From positions 85,031,391 to 85,095,390 of the forward strand of contig NC_090022.1 in the NCBI RefSeq assembly GCF_037176765.1: 64,000 bases of DNA, written 5' to 3'. The position numbers and the translations under genes were made by a program. This document shows, in pieces, positions 11,572 through 22,256 of this stretch. Under the pieces are notes generated by a model. The model was not told the DNA's origin and ran no database searches. It saw only the letters and a program-made list of their open reading frames with translations. This DNA comes from Anolis sagrei. Taxonomy: Eukaryota; Chordata; Lepidosauria; Squamata; Anolidae. The first letter of the stretch is position 1; each line of letters begins with the position of its first letter.

Positions 11572-11639
11572 CTATGAGAAAAAAACCAAGAAATATTTAC
11601 TGTCACCCCCAACCTTCTCTAGTGTCTTGTGGGAGAATT

Positions 11640-11747
11640 AGATCTTAGCTTTAATGTGGATTTTTGTATGTTTTTAACTGTAATCTTTTTAATATGTAAT
11701 ATGCCTTGCATCAAAGTCTTGGAAAAAAGAAAGGATATAAATAACAT

Positions 11748-11790
<43 letters not shown>
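11640..11790 (+). mobile_element. LINE 3' tail with (AAT)n microsatellite
   Basis: The text 'gtatgtttttaactgtaatc', 'atgccttgcatcaaagtc' and 'aaggatataaataac' is a worn copy of the 3' UTR typical of L2-like LINEs. It is followed by about 13 AAT units at 11751-11790, which grew from the element's tail. It lies just upstream of MYOZ3 coding exon 3. Confidence 0.45.
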
Positions 11791-12209
11791 TCTACACCTC
11801 CACATTTGTGAGTTGAACTTTTTCTAATTTGATTATTTGCAAATTTGATTAATACGTTCTTTCTAGAAATCACTAGGTACTCCAGCATGACTCTATGGTC
11901 TACTTTTGCCAGATATTTAAAAATGACTGATTTTTCCACTTTCATAGCTTTGTACATAATCCCTGAGAAAGTGAAGGACTTACAGTAGTAGTCGTAGTAA
12001 ATTAGGAATAGAATCCTATTCAGACATTTTGATGAATAGCTACTTTTGGGGTTCAGAAATAGAAAGATAAACTTGCATTGGCTGTGACAATTAGCAGTTG
12101 CCTCCAATGCAAGGACACTCTTCCCAAAACCAGTGAGACCTCAGTCTAAAACTGATCTTGTACATTTCATAATTATAGTCTTGCTATTGAATGCAAAGAG
12201 CTCCAAGGC

Positions 12210-12212
<3 letters not shown>

Positions 12213-12240
<28 letters not shown>
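12213..12240 (+). repeat. Poly(T) run, 28 bases
   Basis: An uninterrupted run of T lies in the 5.2-kb third MYOZ3 coding intron. No retroposed sequence is recognised beside it, so its source is unknown. Confidence 0.9.
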
Positions 12241-12244
<4 letters not shown>

Positions 12245-15020
12245 CTTAAATATTGATTCTAACAAAATAGGATAAGGGCAGATCAAAATCCTGTTGACAT
12301 TTGTATTGGTGTAACAGTGCTGTAACTTTCATGGCTTCTAGAGTGGCCATTTAAATATAATGCAGAATAACCCAAAGTATTACACCCATACAATGCCTCC
12401 AGAAGACATGAGAGGACAAAGCTTCATAGTTTAAATATGTTTCTTTTCTATTTCTAGATGCAAATTCAGCAATGATGTTTCTTATGTTACAGAGAAACCC
12501 ACTATAAATCCTATTATTATTCTGAACTTAAGTACAATATTGAATCAATTGGATTTACTACATGTTAACTCACCATTCAACAATTGATTGAATGAGTCTA
12601 CTCTAGCTGGGGCTAATCCAGGAGAATTCTGGACACTATCTCACTTATAGAATTGGATTAGAAGTAGTATAGTTGCCTGCAACAAGCCATTCTTTTTCTG
12701 ACAGTGAAAGTGTAGCAAAGTTACATTAGAATAATAGTGAATGAACAGAAATTAAACTCCCGTTCTTTTCTGAGGTAGTAAATAACATTTCAAGCAAGGG
12801 ACACTTAAAGAATGGCATTTAATAGGAAATTTCAGATTGCATGCCATTCTTATCAATCAAATATCTTCCCCTTCCAAAAAGTAATAAAAAATAGTGAGCA
12901 AAACAGCAAGTTATTTTTTTCAATATTATAACAAATAACAAATGGTGGTTAAAGCATTGTGAGCTGAGTACCTCCACCTGGATATGAGGTATATCATGAC
13001 TCCAAATGCTGTCCCACCTTTACTCACCATTTAAGCAAAACAGCCCTCCAGCCCAGCTATTTCCATATTGGAGAGTAAAGGGTTTAATGATGTGTCCAGC
13101 TATTCCGCTGTGAGTGGACATGCTGCAATAGCCATCTGCAGTGTCCTTAGAGGGAGCATTTCTTGGGAAGTCTGTGCAGATCACATTCTTGCAGAATGCC
13201 CAGCTTCAGGGAATTAGCTGGAGATATCCTTACTAACTGCTTGCCTACTGACAACACAGCAATTGCTGTGTTGGGTGGAGGAACTGCTGCTTACAAGGTG
13301 GACTTTGAGGAAGGATTTGGATCATTGCATGCTCAGACCAGAAACCCAACATTTGCCACAACCAAAAAAGTGATGTGTGATTATAATTCACCAACACAGT
13401 GTCAGTTTATAATGGCTAATGAAGTACGGTAAATTCCTTTTGCAAAGGAACTCTTCAAAATCAGATCTCACTGGAAGCTTAGCACTCATCTAACCATTGA
13501 TAGGCAACCTCAAAAACCTTCCCTTCTTTTTTTAAATGTTGGATTGAACAGCCTTCCATATAGAAAGATTTCACAAGTAGAAAAGTCTCCTCTGCAACCC
13601 ATGGCCACCCTGAAGAATCACCACCCTACTCCGTGCAACATTCAGAGACCATCCAGCCTTCCGTTGCTCCTGCTTCATTGTGGTTTGCATTGGAACCTCC
13701 TTCTGATCCAACTGTTTTCATTGAGGTCTGCAAAGACAGCAAGAAAAAAGAGCACTAACACCTGGCATGGGCAAGGAGGATCATGCAGATGTCCTGAGGT
13801 GGCAAGCATGCAGAGCCTGACTGAGTGGTTCCTAATGTGACACTCGGTTGAAATTTGCAGCCAAATGGCATGAGAGTAGCTCATCATCTTGTTCTTACAT
13901 CAGAAGATAGCAAAATACAACCTGCATAACACATGCTGCTGTTCCCTCTGACCAATTTGGCATCCCCAGTCTTCTGCCACTGCTGCCTGATATATCATTC
14001 CATCAAAGTCTTGGCAGTTCTGATGGAAGAATGGATGCATTTCACATGCACATTTTTTCCTAAGAGAAACAAGATTTGCACAAGGCTATTGGGGTCATGA
14101 TTCTCTGGGAAGGAAGGGGTATGCTGTTCCCTTTGCTGCATTATGTTTCCCATCAAAATCCCGGAATCAGAAATATCAGCATTGTTGGCATGGGTGGAAA
14201 CAGTTGCATCTGCAGCAGCTTTCTGGAAGCGGAAATGCTGGAAGTGGAATGCCCCTGCTGGGTTCAATGGGGAGGGGGCCACGTGGTCCCCTGGCGGCTG
14301 TTGGCTCTCATGTTGAAAGGTCAGGAAACCCACTTCAGATTTTATTATAAGCACTCAAGGAACTATACAAAGTGCTAAAAATATTCAGGGGCTGAGGGCT
14401 AAGCATATTTGATAACTCAGACTAAAATCAATTCTGGATTTACAACCCACTACACAGAAACCACTCGCCTATGCCTCAAGCCTCAAAATATTGCACATTC
14501 ATGCCTCGGACTATATGTCCATTTCATTGCTAATAAAGCAATGCCAGTTTTGATTGGGCAGGGGGAAAGTAGCTTTGTCAAATGTAAATTGTGTAAAAAA
14601 ACCCTGAGAAATCACTACTTCAGTGATATAATCTTAAAACCATTCTGAGATTAGAAGATGTACATTTATTTATTTAACACTTTAAGGCATAAAATAAGAA
14701 AGCTCCAGAAGACTGATTTTCATGTGTTATTAGAGCTGAGAAGCTGAAAAACAAGGCCATTGGGGGTATTCCTTCAGTGATCTTTTCCACTAATGGGAAA
14801 ATGAGGGGTTTTTTTTTTGCCCTTTCTTGTTAATTCATTGCACTTTTAATCCCCAGTATTGGTTTCATTAAACATGAGAAACTATAAAAGGGTAATGACA
14901 CCTCTGGAGGATTCATGACATTATGTATTCATTTGTACAATTAACTTTTGAATTTAGTGTTGTTTTGTTTTATTCTATAGTCCAAGAATATCTGCTCAAA
15001 TATACAAGAGTGTTTACATA
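12241..15020. other. MYOZ3 intron, no named feature
   Basis: Most of the stretch is AT-rich intron. Two open frames stand out but fit no MYOZ3 phase: a plus-strand frame at 13163-13432 containing a 22-bp perfect palindrome at 13252-13273, and a minus-strand frame at 13995-14354 overlapped by a plus-strand frame at 14076-14378. Neither shows a domain I know. Confidence 0.35.
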
Positions 15021-15172
15021 GACCCCTTCTACAATGCCATATAAATAATCCAAATTATCAAAGCAGATAATCCACATTTTCTGTTTTGAACAGGATTAAA
15101 TGAGTCTACACTGCCAGTTAATCTAGTTCAAAACGGATACTCTGGATTTTATACAGCTGTGTAGAAGGCCCT
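15021..15172. mobile_element. Harbinger-like MITE, copy 1
   Basis: Terminal inverted repeats (ccccttctaca ... tgtagaaggccc) flank an internally palindromic body rich in 'aatcc' and 'gattat' words. It is the same family as 15315-15439, 39766-39915 and 49818-49960. The ends are diverged and no clear target duplication remains. Confidence 0.7.
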
Positions 15173-15314
15173 CTGTTGAGCTAAAATTCATCTTTTAAAT
15201 GCTTGCTGTTTGAGGGGAAATTCCAGAACACATTTATGTCTATCTGGGAGTAAATCCAGTAGCAACAAGTTTCAGGCATCGAAAGCATACCTCAGTTCTA
15301 TGTAAGCCCACTGA

Positions 15315-15439
15315 GATCCCTTCTACACTGCTATATAAAATCCAGATTATCTGCTTTGAACATAAATAGATGACAGTGTAAACTCAGACAATCCAATTCA
15401 AGGTAGATAATGTGGATTATTGGCAGTGTAGAAGGGGCC
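15315..15439. mobile_element. Harbinger-like MITE, copy 2
   Basis: The termini are 'gatcccttctacactg' and 'cagtgtagaaggggcc', with a 3-bp direct repeat TGA on both sides (15312-15314 and 15440-15442). The body is a palindrome of 'aaatccagattatctgc' type words. Confidence 0.75.
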
Positions 15440-16819
15440 TGAGATGTAAACTACAGAAATTAGCTTTTGAAAAATAACTCTGATTCTTTTCCTTGCAGGG
15501 GTTGATTTGAATGCCTTACCTACATGCCTTATTGAAAGTTTAGGTTTATCTCTCATGACTGTCCTGAAAAAGGTATATCTTTCTTTAGCAATAAATAGGG
15601 AAAACCCAGTTCTTAGCTCCAATAGGTGGTGGGAGATAAGAGTAATGATTTCCAGCACAACATGAGAGAGACGTGCCTCAGGCGTTGCAGAAGAAGGTCA
15701 TGAATTGGATGAAAAACTTCTCATGGCTGAGATGTTCTTCAGCCCTGCCTTAGACCACATAGATAATCAGATAGCTACATGTCTGCAAAATGATAATGGC
15801 CATTCAACACATAACCACAATCATACATGGGCATCCCTCAAAATAAGGGCAAAGGTGTCCTGATTTTCTGGGTCAGCTGGCATCACCAAGAAGATAAGCT
15901 TGTAGACTCTTACTCTCCTATCATCTTTTGGCTCAAAAAGATATACCATAGCTGCTAATAACCTCTAGAGCATTTTATCCTTTAAACCTCTTAACAGTTT
16001 AGGGCCAGGATATTTGAATAATTGCCTTCTTACATCTCAAACTGCCCACCCATTGTAATAATCATAAATAGAGGTTTTTGAATCACATCCCATTAGCATC
16101 AGAGGTTCAGCTATTGTGACACAGAAAAAAAGTATTTTCTGTTAAAACATTTCAATGACGGAAAACCCATGTGATGTCTTCCTCACTGTCACTTTGGTTA
16201 AAAAAAAAAGGATCACAATTCACAGAATCCTAGTAAATTTAGATTCTTTCATCTAAAAATGTTAAGTTTCTCAAGTTCTACGGTTTGGCTTATGGTTAAA
16301 ACTTTTTTGTTCCACCTTCCCTCCTTTTTGGTTTTTTAATTTGATGGCTGACTCAGTTCTTGCTTGTCTTATACATTATCAGTATCACATGAGTCATCTT
16401 AGCAGTCTGTTGGGCAAGAAAGGTGGGATGAGATGCAAACATTTTAATAATCAAATGAGAAAAAAGAAATTAGCTTCCTTCCAAGCCAACAAAGTGGCTT
16501 GGGATGGTTTGGCAACCAAAAGCCACCCTAGCAACTTGACATTTAGAAAGCTAGCAACCTGTCATTCAGCTCCAGGGTGGAAACATCAGCCTTCCATATG
16601 CTTTCGCTGTAGAGTTCCATCAGTCTCACTCAACCTGACTACTAGTAAGGGAAGATGGGTGTCATAATTAAAAACATCTCAAGGGCCAAGGTTTCCTTGT
16701 CCCCCATTCAGGTCACATCATCGGAGTTGAAACAAATGCTTCTGACATCTGTCTTGCCATCTTCCACTGTGGCTGCTAGCATTCCAGCATAAGGTAAAAA
16801 AAAACCCATGTTGACTTAC

Positions 16820-16974
16820 CAGTGTGTACTCTTTGGGACGCTCCAGCACAAACTGTTGCACCCTTTTCTGCCTCTTCTGGTATAGCTGGGATCCCCTATT
16901 TATCGGTAAAGAAAGCTCCTCCATCATCAGATCCTGAGGGACGCTAACCTTCTTCCCTAAGTCCAACTTTGGAC
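16820..16974 (-). CDS. MYOZ3: MYOZ3 coding exon 2 (conserved N-terminal block)
   Basis: The exon holds 51 whole codons after the two bases that finish a split Gly. It encodes PKLDLGKKVSVPQDLMMEEL, then SLPINRGSQLYQKRQKRVQQ and FVLERPKEYTL. Human MYOZ3 has LDLGKKLSVPQDLMMEELSL followed by NRGS.LFQKRQRRVQKF, and the match to MYOZ1 and MYOZ2 is weaker (SIPRD or SVPRD). The acceptor is tttctcag and the donor ctg|gtaagt. The Met inside the exon is not the gene's start; an open frame beginning there arises only because intron read-through supplies an ATG. This block is the most conserved N-terminal signature of the calsarcins. Confidence 0.96.
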
Positions 16975-17194
16975 CTGAGAAAACACAGACACATGAAGTG
17001 CTTTTGTTGTTGTTATGCCTCTTTATGTCAACTCCCAGTTATGATAACACTCTTATTAGACTTTCTTCAAAGGAGATTTCTCATTGCTGCATTTCCCAAA
17101 GTTACTTGAGCTTGCCTCTGCTTCTTTCCGCTCTCAGTCTTTAGGATATGTATGCGGTTCTCTCTCCATACCCACAGATTCATAAATAATATTT

Positions 17195-17420
17195 ATTTTT
17201 ATTTTATTTATTTATTTACTATATTTATATCCCGCTCTCTCTCACCCCAAGAGGGACTCAGAGAGACTTACAACATGGCAGTATCCAATGCTGCATATAC
17301 AATCAAATAAAATACGACACATCACATACATAAATACATATAAAAATATAAACACTGTAACTGTTAAACCATGATACCATGATATTTCAAAAATCCCAAA
17401 AGCAAACCTTGATTTTGCCA
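17195..17420 (-). mobile_element. LINE/SINE 3' end
   Basis: On the minus strand 'gagtccctcttggggtgaga', 'gcgggatataaat' and a final (AATA)n at 17200-17220 form the common 3' terminus of squamate L2-like LINEs and the SINEs that share their tail. The upstream part is AT-rich and diverged. It lies in the 767-bp first coding intron of MYOZ3. Confidence 0.5.
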
Positions 17421-17741
17421 ATTTATGTAATGAACACTACTTTTCTATGCCATTGTATATAATAGGATTTGAGCATCCATGGATGTGAAATCCACAGGTT
17501 CAACTATAGGGTTTCTTCCTCAACACTTTCGATGCAAGCCTTGTAAATGCCTGCATTGGGCTAAGAAACCAAACTTAACAAAAAGAGAAACAACTCAAGG
17601 ATGATTTGGAAGAACCATTAAGAACTGATACCACACCACAGGTACCATTTGAATGTTCACTCCCATCAGTCCTAGATATGGAGGATTACAGGTTCTTCGA
17701 GTCTAAAATAGGAGATTATTGCATCCAGAAGGGCATCTTAC

Positions 17742-17826
17742 CATATCTTTCCCTGATCTCTTTCATAATGGCTGAGACTGGGGGGTGTTGCTCTCTCCTG
17801 AGATCCAGTCGTGGAACAGGAAACAT
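17742..17826 (-). CDS. MYOZ3: MYOZ3 first coding exon (start codon)
   Basis: The exon spans 17834-17742. After an acceptor (cccttgcag) come 8 bases of 5' UTR, then ATG at 17826 and 28 codons: MFPVPRLDLRREQHPPVSAI followed by MKEIRERY and the first base of Gly. The donor is atg|gtaagatg. Human MYOZ3 starts MIPKEQKGPVMAAM and MYOZ2 has AIMKEVHG before MDLGKK, so the REQHPPVSAIMKEI part aligns well, while residues 4-11 are an insertion relative to human. The acceptor directly upstream implies a non-coding exon further right, which I cannot locate. The joined protein is 28+1+51+49+1+59+1+56 = 246 residues (human 251). Confidence 0.92.
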
Positions 17827-18224
17827 TTTTCCACCTGCAAGGGAAAGCTAGAGCTGACCATATTTTTCTTTATACAACCTTTCAAAAATATATCAGTTCT
17901 GTTAATGGTATCCCAAAATTACCATTTACTTGTAAACCTATTCAATTTGGATAGTATATCTTAATAGATTTGTGCTTTCATTCTGATTTTTAGAAATCTT
18001 TTTAAAATTGAGGACAATTATGCTTGTTTCTGAGCCAAAATGACATTTTGTGGTAATAAAAACATGCAAGTATCTAAACTGACTTTTTGAATTCTATTAA
18101 TTTTTAGAAGTGGCCAGGCCTAGTTATTTAGCTTGTTCGCTGGTGTCCATTTTCTGGCCATTCTGGGGAAGTTAGAGAAACCAGATGCCTATCAGAGGGC
18201 CGTGCAAAGTCAGAGATCGTGGTT

Positions 18225-18465
18225 GCCTCTATACTGCTATACTGTGGAGTTAATGCAGTTTGGCATCATTTTAACTGCCATAGTTAAATGCTATGGAATT
18301 ATAGAGTTTGTAGTTTGGTGAGATTTATGGTTTTATGAGCCAAAGAGTGCTGACAAGGAAGGCTAAAGATCTTATATAACCACAACTCTCCTAACCCCAT
18401 AGCATTCTGCTATGGCTGTTGAAGTGGTGTCAGATTGCATTAATTTGACTGTGTAGGTGTACCCC
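18225..18465. mobile_element. Palindromic MITE
   Basis: The left half (gttaatgcagtttggcatca ... ctgccatagttaaatgctatgg) and right half (ccatagcattctgctatgg ... gtggtgtcagattgcatt) are inverted copies around a diverged centre. It is the same family as 31131-31340 and the partial copy near 49390-49480. Confidence 0.65.
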
Positions 18466-18654
18466 ATGCCTGGGGAACAAATACACTATTGCTGAATCCA
18501 CACCTACAAAATAATTTGTTGCTATCTCTAGCCTAGTGCTGCTTGAACACACATTGTTCTTCCAGAACTGAAAGCACTTCTTTTAGGTACCTGTGGACTT
18601 TAGTGTGCTGCTGCTGCTGCTGCTGTTTTAATACCCTTTTTACTCCACAGTTTC

Positions 18655-18785
18655 TAGCAAAAACAGTGATGGTCACTTCTTGGGTTAGTAGGTGTCTTGT
18701 CGCCAAATTTGGCAGTAATTCGTCCAGAGGTTTTTAAATTATGTTAATCCCACAAACAAACATTACATTTTTATTTATATATAGA
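18655..18785 (-). mobile_element. Helitron 5'-end fragment
   Basis: On the minus strand this starts TCTATATATAAATAAAAATG after an A, and continues to 'accatcactg' near 18665. It matches the terminal segment of the full Helitron at 27388-29149 ('gtgatggtcact', 'gccaaatttgg'). No CTAG 3' end is found nearby, so only the 5' end survives. Confidence 0.6.
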
Positions 18786-19243
18786 TGTCTTGAAACATAT
18801 TTACTTATAGAGAAATGATGATCATTATCAGAGGCAACTATGTCCAGCTAGGGTCCTTAGGAGGAAATGAATGCCCAACGCTTTTGCCTTGCTGTTTACT
18901 AACAGTATAACTTGACCCATTCCTACAAAGAAGTAATTCCAGTGGAGTGCCTCTCTAGGAATTTGCTTGGTCTTCCAGTGCAGCCCTACGGCAACTTGCA
19001 AGAGGGCCTAGCAAATTCCCAGAAAGAGCATTTCCCCTCAGAACCAGATAAGTGAAACTGCAAGTATGGAATTTGAAAACAGTCATAAAAGACCACAATA
19101 CAGATGGCTTGACTCAAGTCAAGGAAGCCAGGATCAAGAGTTTGCAGGACTTGGGCAGGAATGTTGATAACAGGAAGTCTTTGAAGTCTTTCATTTCCAG
19201 GGTCACCACAAAGCCAAACTGGCAGCACCTAATGACAGGAAAT
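18786..19243. other. Unassigned stretch between Helitron fragment and CR1
   Basis: There is no named feature. It is non-coding and lies upstream of MYOZ3. Confidence 0.35.
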
Positions 19244-19335
19244 AGTAGAATCATAGAATCATAGAATCAAAGAGTTGGAAGAGACCTCATGGGCCATCCA
19301 GTCCAACCCCCTGCCAAGAAGCAGGAATATTGCAT

Positions 19336-22206
19336 TCAAATCACCCCTGACAAATGGCCATCCAGCCTCTGCTTAAAAGCTTCCAAAGAAGGAGCCTCCA
19401 CCACACTCCGGGGCAGAGAGTTCCACTGCTGAACGGCTCTCACAGTCAGGAAGTTCTTCCTAATGTTCAGATGGAATCTCCTCTCTTGTAGTTTGAAGCC
19501 ATTGTTCCGCGTCCTAGTCTCCAAGGAAGCAGAAAACAAGCTTGTTCCCTTCTCCCCGTGGCTTCCTCTCACATATTTATACATGGCTATCTTATCTCCT
19601 CTCAGCTTTCTCTTCTTCAGGCTAAACATGCCCAGCTCCTTAAGCCGCTCCTCATAGGGCTTGTTCTCCAGACCCTTGATCATTTTAGTCGCCCTCCTCT
19701 GGACACATTCCAGCTTGTCAATATCTCTCTTGAATTGTGGTGCCCAGAATTGGACACAGTATTCCAGATGTGGTCTAACCAAAGCAGAATAGAGGGGTAG
19801 CATTACTTCCTTAGATCTAGACACTATGCTCCTATTGATGCAGGCCAAAATCCCATTGGCTTTTTTTGCTGCCACATCACATTGTTGGCTCATGTTTAAC
19901 TTGTTGTCCACGAGGACTCCAAGATCTTTTTCACACGTACTGCTCTCGAGCCAGGCGTCCCCCATTCTGTATCTTTGCATTTCATTTTTTCTGAAATGGA
20001 GTATCTTGCATTTGTCACTATTGAACTTCATTTTGTTAGTTTTGGCCCATCTCTCTAATCTGTCAAGATCGTTTTGAATTCTGCTCCTGTCCTCTGGACT
20101 ATTGGCTATCCCTCCCAATTTGGTGTCGTCTGCAAACTTGATGATCATGCCTTCTAGCCCTTCATCTAAGTCATTAATAAAGATGTTGAACAGGACCGGG
20201 CCCAGGACGGAACCCTGCGGCACTCCGCTCGTCACTTCTTTCCAAGATGAAGAGGAAGCATTAGTGAGCACTCTCTGTGTTCGTCCACTTAACCAATTAC
20301 AGATCCACCTCACCGTAGTTTTGCCTAGCCCACATTGGCCTAGTTTCCTTGCCAAAAGGTCATGGGGGACCTTGTCGAAGGCCTTACTGAAATCCAGGTA
20401 CGCTACATCCACGGCATTCCCCGCATCTACCCAGCTTGTAGCTCTATCGAAGAAAGAGATCAGATTAGTCTGGCATGACTTGTTTTTGATAAATCCATGT
20501 TGACTATTAGCGATGACTGCATTTGTTTCTAAGTGTTTGCAGACCGCTTCCTTAACAATCTTTTCCAGAATCTTGCCCGGTATCGACGTGAGGCTGACCG
20601 GACGGTAGTTGTTTGGGTCGTCCTTTTTTCCCTTCTTGAAGATTGGGACCACATTGGCCCTCCTCCAATCTGCTGGAACTTCTCCCGTTCTCCAAGAACT
20701 CTCAAAGATGGTTGCCAATGGTTCCGAAATGACTTCCGCTAGTTCCTTCAGTACTCTTGGGTGTAGTTGATCTGGCCCTGGGGACTTGAACTCATTAAGA
20801 GCGGCCAGGTATTCCTGGACGACTTCTTTCCCAATTTGGGGTTGGATGTCCTCCAATCCCTCATCCACTCCATCTTGCTGAGGTTGAAGACTCTCTTTTT
20901 GTGAGAAGACCGAGGCAAAGAAGGTATTAAGTAGTTCTGCCTTTTCCCTGTCCCCTGTCAGCATTGCCCCATCTTCTCCTCGAAGAGGTCCTATCGCCTC
21001 CTTGTTTTTCCTTTTTCTACTGACATAAGAATAGAAGCCCTTTTTATTGTTTTTAATGTCCCTGGCAAGTCTGAGCTCGTTTTTTGCTTTAGCTTTGCGG
21101 ACCTTTTCCCTACAGGTGTTGGCTATTTGTTTGAATTCTTCTTTGGTGATTTCTCCCTTTTTCCACTTCTTGTGCATGTCTCTTTTGTGTCTTAGCACAG
21201 TTAGAAGTTCTTTGGACATCCATTCTGGCTTCTTTGCACTTGTCCTATTTTTTCTCTTTGTTGGCACGGTTTGCAATTGCGCCTTGAGTATTTCACTCTT
21301 GAGAAATTCCCATCCATCCGTAGCTCCCTTGTCTTTTAGTATCTGTGTCCATGGAATGCTGCTCAGCGTTTCCTTCATTTTTTGGAAGTCAGCTCTCCTA
21401 AAGTCCAAAATGCGGGTTTGACTTGTCTTAGTTTCGGCCTTCCTTTGTACCTCAAATTGCAGGAGCACATGGTCACTTGCCCCTAAGGATCCTACCACTT
21501 CGACCGCATCGATCAGGTCCTCCGCATTTGTTAGGATGAGATCAAGAGTAGCCAATCCCCTTGTTGCCTCTTCTACCTTCTGGACCATGAAATTGTCTGC
21601 AAGGCAAGCGAGGAATTTGTTGGACCTTGTACTCTTGGCCGAGTTTGTTTTCCAGCAAATATCGGGATAGTTGAAATCGCCCATGACTACTACATCTCTT
21701 TTCTGTGCCTGTTTGGTCAACTGTTGGCAGAAGACTTCATCAAGATCTTCCTCCTGGCTTGGGGGTCTGTAGTAGACGCCTACAACGACATCTTTTTGAG
21801 TCTCAGTTCCTTTGATTCTTATCCAGATGATTTCAAGCTGGTTTCCCAGATTGCTGTCTTGAATTTCTTCTGCAGCATAAGAGTTTTTGACATATAAGGC
21901 TACTCCGCCTCCTCTCCCCTTTGTTCGGTTTCTGTGAAAGAGGTTATACCCCTCGATATCTACATTCCAGCGATAGGAGTCATCCCACCAGGTTTCAGTG
22001 ATGGCTATGATATCATATTTGTGGTGTAGTGCTAGAAGTTGGAGTTTGTCTTGTTTATTTCCCATGCTCTGTGCATTAGTGTAAAGACATGTGAGCCCCT
22101 GGGATCTTCCCTTGAGCTGTTTAATTGGGATTATTGTGCTTTTGGTACTTGGTCCTTGTTGTGTTTGTGCAGCCCTCCGTTTAGCCTTCTGGCGATTCCC
22201 AGACAT
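19336..22206 (-). CDS. CR1 ORF2: endonuclease and reverse transcriptase
   Basis: A 956-residue protein that nicks target DNA and copies its RNA into the genome. The N-terminal AP-like endonuclease shows LTCLYTNAQSMGNKQDKLQL, ITETWWDDSY, GGGVALYVKNS, VVMGDFNYPDICW and GASDHVLLQFE (about residues 40-250), including the Glu, Asp-Phe-Asn and Ser-Asp-His catalytic sites. The reverse transcriptase follows (about 480-760): NNYRPVSLTSIPGKILEKIV, DFSKAFDKVPHDLL, GVPQGSVLGPVLFNIFINDL and the catalytic FADD. The C-terminal tail has [32 protein letters not shown] and ends LSGVI. Length and domain order are those of full CR1 ORF2. All motifs I know are present; whether it still functions cannot be told here. 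Confidence 0.95.
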   Translation of the reverse strand: MSGNRQKAKRRAAQTQQGPSTKSTIIPIKQLKGRSQGLTCLYTNAQSMGNKQDKLQLLALHHKYDIIAITETWWDDSYRWNVDIEGYNLFHRNRTKGRGGGVALYVKNSYAAEEIQDSNLGNQLEIIWIRIKGTETQKDVVVGVYYRPPSQEEDLDEVFCQQLTKQAQKRDVVVMGDFNYPDICWKTNSAKSTRSNKFLACLADNFMVQKVEEATRGLATLDLILTNAEDLIDAVEVVGSLGASDHVLLQFEVQRKAETKTSQTRILDFRRADFQKMKETLSSIPWTQILKDKGATDGWEFLKSEILKAQLQTVPTKRKNRTSAKKPEWMSKELLTVLRHKRDMHKKWKKGEITKEEFKQIANTCREKVRKAKAKNELRLARDIKNNKKGFYSYVSRKRKNKEAIGPLRGEDGAMLTGDREKAELLNTFFASVFSQKESLQPQQDGVDEGLEDIQPQIGKEVVQEYLAALNEFKSPGPDQLHPRVLKELAEVISEPLATIFESSWRTGEVPADWRRANVVPIFKKGKKDDPNNYRPVSLTSIPGKILEKIVKEAVCKHLETNAVIANSQHGFIKNKSCQTNLISFFDRATSWVDAGNAVDVAYLDFSKAFDKVPHDLLARKLGQCGLGKTTVRWICNWLSGRTQRVLTNASSSSWKEVTSGVPQGSVLGPVLFNIFINDLDEGLEGMIIKFADDTKLGGIANSPEDRSRIQNDLDRLERWAKTNKMKFNSDKCKILHFRKNEMQRYRMGDAWLESSTCEKDLGVLVDNKLNMSQQCDVAAKKANGILACINRSIVSRSKEVMLPLYSALVRPHLEYCVQFWAPQFKRDIDKLECVQRRATKMIKGLENKPYEERLKELGMFSLKKRKLRGDKIAMYKYVRGSHGEKGTSLFSASLETRTRNNGFKLQERRFHLNIRKNFLTVRAVQQWNSLPRSVVEAPSLEAFKQRLDGHLSGVI

Positions 22207-22256
22207 TATGGGTAAAGTAGTGTTCGCAAGGCTGTTGTCCCCCTCCCCCGGTGGAC

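Noticed and set aside
13995-14354. 119-codon minus frame considered as the missing middle exon of MYOZ3 (some Gln/Pro-rich resemblance to MYOZ2)
   Set aside because: It offers no donor in the required phase, while 11571-11424 fits acceptor, donor, phase and the family's ...IAPG ending.
16718-16966. Separate gene starting MDLGKK
   Set aside because: This Met is internal to a MYOZ3 exon; upstream codons PKL and the exon at 17826-17742 continue the family alignment.
3354-17834. MYOZ2 (with SYNPO2) instead of MYOZ3 (with SYNPO)
   Set aside because: TPFGGPL, SVPQDLMMEEL and the short 246-residue length fit MYOZ3, and the neighbour has the SYNPO-specific RSxSLxEKxLKEAKARSQ and STRNAGIEPQVWKPSF text.
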